In this document: piece after piece, positions 58,201 through 64,000 of the stretch
How the letters are laid out: every line of letters starts with the position of its first letter
How positions within the stretch are numbered: position 1 is the stretch's first letter
Assembly: GCA_002917075.1 (NCBI GenBank)
Contig: NTMA01000132.1
Coordinates: forward strand, 1-64,000
DNA from: Hawksworthiomyces lignivorus
Lineage: Eukaryota; Ascomycota; Sordariomycetes; Ophiostomatales; Ophiostomataceae
Reading direction: 5' to 3'
DNA length: 64,000 nucleotides
Notes under the pieces: generated by a model
Databases searched by the model: none
The model's input: only the letters and a program-made list of their open reading frames with translations
Told to the model about the DNA's origin: nothing
Made by a program: the position numbers and the translations under genes

Positions 58201-61200
58201 AACAGGGGGGTCCAAGTCCAAACCATCAGAGGTTTATCGGGTGGGGCGGGAAGTAATACATTAAATTGCAGGGCATTATTACTATCAAAATGTACACAGA
58301 GTGCATGGCAGCAAAACGAGGTACGTACCTCGTATATTATTTTTATTCCCCTAAAGCTGCCACCTACCGATTCGTGGACCAAGCCATTGACGTCATCGGT
58401 GGGGCCTCTAGGCATGCCCAGGCGGAGCGAGCGCTTTTCCACGGCTGGAGATAAAGCCTGTGCTGGGAGGACTCGATAATCGCAAGGGAGGAAAAGAGCA
58501 GAGCAAGCGAGAGCGAAAGAAAGGAAATGGAAGAAAGGAAAGATGAGAAAGGAGCAGGAGGAAGAGAAATCAGAGGGAGGGCGCGCGTGAAAGAGGGAAT
58601 ACGAGGGCTAAAAAAAAAAAAAGAAAAAGAGCATAGAGACGGTATGCACGCTACTCTAGCTGCGCGAGAGTGGCCGTTTGTCCATTTGTTACTGCTACGA
58701 ACCAGCTGAAGGACGTATAGACGGGCAGACATATAAGCATTAACTAATAGCGATTTTTGGGGGGTTCGATACATTTGTCCTACTCTCTCCTGTTACTAGT
58801 ACCGGCTCTTTACTTTTTTTCGCCTTGCTGTGAATCTGGTCCCTTTTTCCTCTACCCGTTCTTTGCTCGTTTTTTGTATATTTTTCAGTCCCGCGCTGTC
58901 CTTTGTTTCGAGACACAACAGCAGCCAAACTGACCAATCCGCGTGTATCTGTCAGACAACGCTTGTCCAATTATGGGCTAGCGTGTAGTTGGCGTCAAGA
59001 ACTCGTACAGGTACACTGTGCTTCATACAAATCCATACTTTTGGCTACAGAGAAGCTTGTTCCCGAGAAAAATGAAAGGAGGAATCAAAGGGCCAACATG
59101 ATTACATCCTTACCTGTGGCGGAAGAGGAGGGGCGATTATAGGGCGAAGGAGCGGCGGTGACTTTGCTCCGAGTGGAAGCTCCTGAGCAGCACTGGCTAG
59201 GCGAAACAGCTGCTCGCAAATCTAGACGCGGCTGCCGACCATTTTCCAAGCGGAAAGACTGGCCTTCTCACCACTCGGTGCCGAAAAGACCCAAATCGTT
59301 CACGACAGCGCATCTTTGGCTATCGGCATTTTCCAGCTGCGTGCGCCGTTTTCCGAGCTCTGCTCATGTGAAACGACACGATAGACACCTAAGGCTTATA
59401 GCCGAAGTAAGCAAGGTCAGACAGCAGGAATACTCCATACCCTTTCGAGTACTTAAGGAAGTATCTTGTCCAGCTTTTCCCTCGCTGAAATGGAACGACC
59501 AGCTGATCGGCATCAACCGGCCCTCTTTTGGCGATCCGCCAAGGCACGGCGCCAGTGTCGGTTTTGTTCTTTTGTAAGGGGGGGTTGGTAGGCCTTGGTA
59601 CATCACTATTTATGCAGACAAGCAGACGATACGCTTTTTGTGGAAGTATAAATATTGCTAATGCTTCAGATTAAGGGTGCGTCTTGCGCTGATCGGTAAA
59701 AAAAAAAAAACACAACAGATGAGCAGAAGAAAGAAAGGCCCAGAAAAGCGAATAACCAGGTAAACCATGGTGTGACGCTCTTGACCCCCTTTCGTCCATA
59801 TTTTGCCGTTTTGCTGGTGCCCTCCTTTGGGGGGAGTGTTCTGATTTGTCCCTCTGACTTTGCCCGGCGCTGCCCATCACAATCGAGACCGCAAATGGAG
59901 GGCAGCCCCTGTAATTTTAAGAGGGAGACGACCAGGCTGGGGTTGCTTTCCTACGGTGTAATACAGCCCACAGCCCATCTTATTTCCTTTTTTTTTTTTT
60001 TTTTTTGGTGCACTCTAGAGCCGTCTCTCTGGTGTTTGCATTTTCAGCATCTGAGCTAGTGCTACAGCTCTTCCTCTTCTTCCCTAGACAAAACGCCGAG
60101 TGGAGATTGAGAGCTGGCTGGGGAGAATGAGGAAGAAGAAATGAAAACAGGGCAAGGCGACGCATCATTGTGCTTCTGCACATGCGACGCGGAGCAAAGA
60201 CCCTGAGAATGGGACACTATCTCTCAGTGAGGGAGCAAATAAGCGCGTCGATCGCATCATGTCTTGTCTCTTCGTCCGTCCCCTATTGTGAGGCGTGGGA
60301 GCCACCATGTATGCGCGTATATGTACGAAATGTATTATCTTGATTTCCTAAGAAGCAGGGCCATTTCAACAAGAGGCGAAATCGCCTATGTAAGCATTGC
60401 CCTGTTTCTGCCGTCCGTCTCACATGCGCTCTCGTTTTCCTGGACACCCTCCCTCTCCACCCAGACCCTCGCTTGTGCATGGTCTGTGCCAAAAAGAAGA
60501 GAACCAGCGACGGGTAAGGGAATGTGCACTCGGAGCGAGATGCAATACTGGAATGGGATAAAATGAGAAAGCCTGGACCACCTGTATCTCTTTTGTGGCT
60601 TTTTGGCATATTTTTGCTGTCGGTCCAGACCGTGGTCCATATATTGGCATTTCGAGGCTTGGCGGGAAACGAGGTGGCCAGTACTCCGTACATAGGCTTA
60701 CAGCTCTACACAAACCCGTTTCTTTCCTGGACCGTGTCACAACATGCGAAAGTGCCAACGGCTTACGAAAGCGGGCAAAGAGAGCACCGCAGTACGTAGC
60801 TCTGTACACATACTTCGTAGAACTGTCTCAACTGCACGGTCTAAAAGGGGCTCGCGATGCTACACACTCGCTGCGGAACCAGGAAGGAAGCAAAGCGTAG
60901 AGAGAAGCCTAACCTTAATTCCCGTCCCGCGTTATATCTCAAGAGAAAGATCACCTTCTTTGGACTTTTACCTTCTCTCCGGAGAAGGCTTGCTAACATT
61001 TTCACTGGGCTTGACTGCCGAGGAAACGTCATCGGGGGGGGAGCTCTAGCCTCGTAGGCGAAAGGAGAGGGAGCCTCTGAGATGGATGAAGAGATTGGCG
61101 GATGTGTTGTCTGTGAGTTTGTGTTGTTGGTAGTATGCGCACCTGTTTGCAGGTTGCACACTACCTCGCTTCTCAAAGAGGACTGCTGCTTTTCCATGGC

Positions 61201-62351
61201 CATGCAGAGAAACGTAAAACCAGGCAAATCAACGGCGCGTTTTATATTTGCTACCCACCAACAGGGACGAGCAAACAAAACCTCCCTTTCCTGGGTCGCA
61301 GCGCAGATCTCCAGGAAAAAAAACAGAGCGACGGATAGGCAATTGAACAGGGCCACATTTTCTTCACTGATCAACAAAGACCCTAAAGGGTTATCGTCTC
61401 CCTTTCCTTGCTCCCCGTGCAGCGAGGCAACCTGCTGCCTAATCTTGTTCATGCCGTTCCTCTCTAACTCCGCCTTGTTCGATTTTCTCCCTACATACAC
61501 TCGGAGTCCAAGCACTCGCCACACAACGCTGCATATTGTGGCAAACACAACACGAATACCATATATGATATTTGACATTCAACATATGCGCTCGCGTCCT
61601 TGTGCCATATTGCCTTATATTGAATTGTGTCTCAGAACTGGACCACGAAATTGATCGATCGTATGAAAATGTAGATATATTGGGCGATATCGCAACGAGA
61701 TAAAAGCAGAGGGGCAGCATGTAGAGACATCCACAGCCAATGAGCGGCACAAGCATGCTCACGGTGCGATCTTAGGAGCTATCTGATTGTGATGCCCATC
61801 TGCTCATCAGCAATAAATACTGCTATTGGCCATGGGCAAGTTCTTGGTTGCGTCTCGGTGCCCGTCTCACGTATACAGAAAATGACAAGGGAGTAACAAG
61901 TCACTATATGGCACTGAAGGACCTGTATTCGAAACAAAAAGGAAGCTCTGAAGAGAAGAGATAATGAAAACCAGACGGTTAAATGATTCAGGCATTGTGG
62001 CAAGAGTTATTCTACTATTGAAATACAGCCAAGTCGAGGGCTATGCATTGAAAGCTTGGGCTGCAAGCGGAGGCGTCATATTTGTATACATACGGATAGT
62101 TTTGAATCGCTCTTAGTAGCAACGAGATGTGCACATATGGGCTCGTAGTCAAGTAGAGATCGTGGTCAATCGGGGAACCGGCGTTTTTTCTTTTTATTTC
62201 CCGCCGCAAAAAGCCAAAAAGCAGAAATATACAAACATAACATGCGTAAAAGACAATGAAAAGAGAGGCCTCCAAATCGTATCATTAGAACAAAGGTGGT
62301 TTTTTTTTTAAAAAAAAAAAAAAGGGAGAGAAAAGGACGCTCCATGCTCTG
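55252..62351. other. Gene-free interval of 7.1 kb upstream of os-1
   Basis: No gene with conserved motifs is seen between the os-1 start and the condensin stop. The part nearest os-1 (about 55800-57030) is purine-rich on the plus strand, so pyrimidine-rich on the os-1 sense strand, resembling a long leader or promoter. A frame open without any ATG runs from about 57641 to 58055 on the plus strand. Homopolymers include T15 near 58112-58127, A-runs near 58610 and 59698, T17 near 59990, and T10A14 at 62300-62323. TACTCCGTA words occur near 57040 and 60681-60693. Confidence 0.5.
62300..62323. repeat. T10A14 perfect inverted homopolymer
   Basis: Ten T are followed directly by fourteen A, about 30 bp past the condensin stop codon on the minus strand. 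The same design and position relative to a stop codon are seen at 49793-49821. Confidence 0.85.
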
Positions 62352-64000
62352 CTACTCTGCTGTGATCTCCGCCGTCCAGTCTTTCCGGATGTCCAGATCC
62401 GTCAGCTCCTCTGTCTTGCTGATCACCAAGCCCTTCTCGTTCGCCAAGTGTAGCAAGCTGATGAAGCAGTAGCTCGTCGAGATGTCGTCCATGACCGCCT
62501 TCGGGTAGACCGCCTGCAGGCCGTTCATGACGTCGGTAAACTTGAGCTCCCGGTCGTCTTCTGCCGAGCCGGCCTTGCCGGAGACCAGGCTGTCCATCTG
62601 CGCCTCGATGCTCTTGGGCTCGGCGGGCGCCTCATCCGTCGGTGGCGGCGTCAGCAGCCGGGACGCGGCGACGCCATTGTCAAACGCCATGCCCTTCCAG
62701 AGCTCCTCCTTCAACCGCCGCACGTCCACCCGCTTGGCTACCCGCGCGTACTGGACGTACTCGGGCCGCACGCGCCTGCTCGACGTCACCAGCGTGGTGC
62801 CAAAGGCCAGGTCGGCTGGGTTCGTGACGGTCAGTCCGCCGAAACCGGTGGTGAATCCCTGCGTAAAGCCCTGCGTAAAGCCCTGGGTCATGCCGCCGAC
62901 GTCATCTGTCGCGCCGCCGAGGCCCAGCCCAGCGCCGTCCACGGGGCTGAAGTGGTCCCGGGCATCGGCAAATTCCTCGCCGTCTATGTCCCCGTCGTCA
63001 TCGTCTGCCCCCGCCGCAAACGGCAAGCCGTCGTCGGCAAAGAAATTGGCATCGTAGTCGCCTTGTGGGGCGCCGTCGCTGCCGCTGCCGCCAGCGGCGT
63101 CTTCGACCGAGGGACGTACGGGGCCCTTCTGGGATGCCCAGAAAGCCTCGTCCATCTCGGCCTCGGGCACGTCGGCAGAGTGCTGCTGCTGCTGGCTGTA
63201 TAGGTTCCCCAGGCTGAACTGCTGCCGTCTCCGGCTGAGGCGTGCCTTTGGCTTGAGGAATAGCGATAGGAGCTGCTTGCTGTGGAAGTGCTTGTCGTCG
63301 GGGAGCAGGTTGCGGGACTTGGCCTTCCAGTCTTTCTTGGGCAGCGTGATGGCCACATTGCTCGACGCTTGCGTGTACAGCAGGTCAGCCATCGCAGAGT
63401 CGAGCGGCGCGGAAAAGTCAATGGCAAACGGCTCTTTCTCCTTGCGCGGCCGTGCAGCTGCCGTGGCCGGCTTGTTCACGTCCTTGATCTTGCGGATCCG
63501 CCAGTGCTCGGCGCTGACCCAGTTCTTGCGCAGCGCTTGGTCGAAGTAGCTCAGGATGTTCTCGTGCAGCTGGTCGGGCTTCTGCTGCGAGGCATGGGCC
63601 ATCTTGATGGTGAAGTCGTCAGCCTCGGCACCGCCCTCGGGGCCCATCAGCAGCAGATCGTCAGGCACGTCGCCATCGGCGCTGTACACGCGCATCTGCG
63701 GCTCCAACCGCGCTTCGCGGGCCCAGGCCTCGCCGCCCTCGCCGAAGTTCACGTCGCCGCCCAAGTCGAAGCCACCGAGGGCGTCCGTGTCGTCGAAGCC
63801 CAGCGGGTTGTCCTCGTCGATAAACATGGTCGACTTGTCGCTTCCGTCTGCCTTATCTTGGCCGTCTTGCCGCCAGTCCTCGGGAGCCCGCAGGAAGGGG
63901 ATGTCCATGGACCCAGACGGATCGCCAAGATCAAACGTCTTGAGGGAAGGGCATACGTCAAGCTCGTCGAGGCGGTGCAGCTCGGGGAAGAAGCGGTGGC
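62352..64000 (-). CDS. Condensin kleisin subunit 2 (Brn1/Cnd2/Barren), C-terminal part
   Basis: A single open frame enters from the right edge and ends at TAG (62354-62352), giving 548 visible residues; the N-terminus is outside the window. Recognisable kleisin (Barren family) segments are FFPELHRLDELDVCPSLKTF near the edge, then FDQALRKNWVSAEHWRIRKI, VRPEYVQYARVAKRVDVRRL, and the C-terminal STSYCFISLLHLANEKGLVI, which belongs to the winged-helix region that binds the Smc4 head. Brn1 closes the Smc2-Smc4 ring and recruits the HEAT subunits Ycs4 and Ycg1, and condensin is needed for mitotic chromosome compaction in the nucleus. Between the conserved blocks lie acidic disordered stretches and a small TQGFTQGFTQGFTTGFGG repeat. 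No intron is needed in the visible part. The missing N-terminal part would carry the Smc2-binding helices. Closest alternatives (Rec8, Rad21) lack these Barren-type motifs. Confidence 0.93.
   Translation of the reverse strand, partial: HRFFPELHRLDELDVCPSLKTFDLGDPSGSMDIPFLRAPEDWRQDGQDKADGSDKSTMFIDEDNPLGFDDTDALGGFDLGGDVNFGEGGEAWAREARLEPQMRVYSADGDVPDDLLLMGPEGGAEADDFTIKMAHASQQKPDQLHENILSYFDQALRKNWVSAEHWRIRKIKDVNKPATAAARPRKEKEPFAIDFSAPLDSAMADLLYTQASSNVAITLPKKDWKAKSRNLLPDDKHFHSKQLLSLFLKPKARLSRRRQQFSLGNLYSQQQQHSADVPEAEMDEAFWASQKGPVRPSVEDAAGGSGSDGAPQGDYDANFFADDGLPFAAGADDDDGDIDGEEFADARDHFSPVDGAGLGLGGATDDVGGMTQGFTQGFTQGFTTGFGGLTVTNPADLAFGTTLVTSSRRVRPEYVQYARVAKRVDVRRLKEELWKGMAFDNGVAASRLLTPPPTDEAPAEPKSIEAQMDSLVSGKAGSAEDDRELKFTDVMNGLQAVYPKAVMDDISTSYCFISLLHLANEKGLVISKTEELTDLDIRKDWTAEITAE

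Noticed and set aside
60841..61578. Minus-strand open frame of about 245 codons in the gap upstream of os-1
   Set aside because: Composition is unlike a folded protein, it has no motif I recognise, and it spans A/T-rich simple sequence. Kept out for lack of support.

Overview
The window is nuclear DNA of a filamentous ascomycete, most likely a Sordariomycete. The evidence is small spliceosomal introns (about 60-210 nt) with GTRNGT-type donors and CTRAY branch sites, together with fungus-specific genes: the velvet regulator velB, the Woronin-body tether leashin, and a group III hybrid histidine kinase of the os-1/nik-1 type. Coding DNA is GC-rich. The intergenic DNA is rich in homopolymers, microsatellites and polypurine tracts. 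I saw no CRISPR array, rRNA, tRNA or transposon coding sequence.

Layout, left to right. (1) 1-495, minus strand: N-terminal part of an acyltransferase-like protein, cut by the window edge. (2) 1537-2141, minus: two-exon DUF3602/PAR32-like protein with three GRGG[AT]GN motifs. (3) 6134-7891, minus: six-exon velB. (4) 14763-35512, minus: one giant leashin (lah) gene, with a 19 kb exon and a 1.6 kb exon, about 6,880 residues. It fills a third of the window. (5) 38698-40848, minus: six-exon SAM plus HMG-box regulator. (6) 47272-49720, plus: a multi-exon hypothetical gene whose middle I could not resolve. (7) 51176-55251, minus: three-exon os-1/nik-1 osmosensing histidine kinase. (8) 62352-64000, minus: C-terminal part of the condensin kleisin Brn1/Cnd2, cut by the right edge.

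The recognised genes are single conserved loci of development, hyphal organisation, stress signalling and chromosome structure, not a biosynthetic cluster. velB, the HMG factor and os-1 are regulatory genes, and each is preceded by a gene-free stretch of 6.4-7.1 kb. Parts of these stretches are strongly polypurine on the plus strand, so pyrimidine-rich on the strand of the gene. Such stretches may hold long 5' leaders, distal control regions or unannotated noncoding RNAs.

No clearly new system such as a defence island or new mobile element is visible. The observations most worth following are the organisation of the giant leashin (about 25 lysine-rich motifs strung through an acidic linker, plus several unrelated tandem repeats), the intron that decides whether its C-terminal anchor is made, the recurrent TACGGAGTA word in intergenic DNA, and the plus-strand gene with an apparent frame change.
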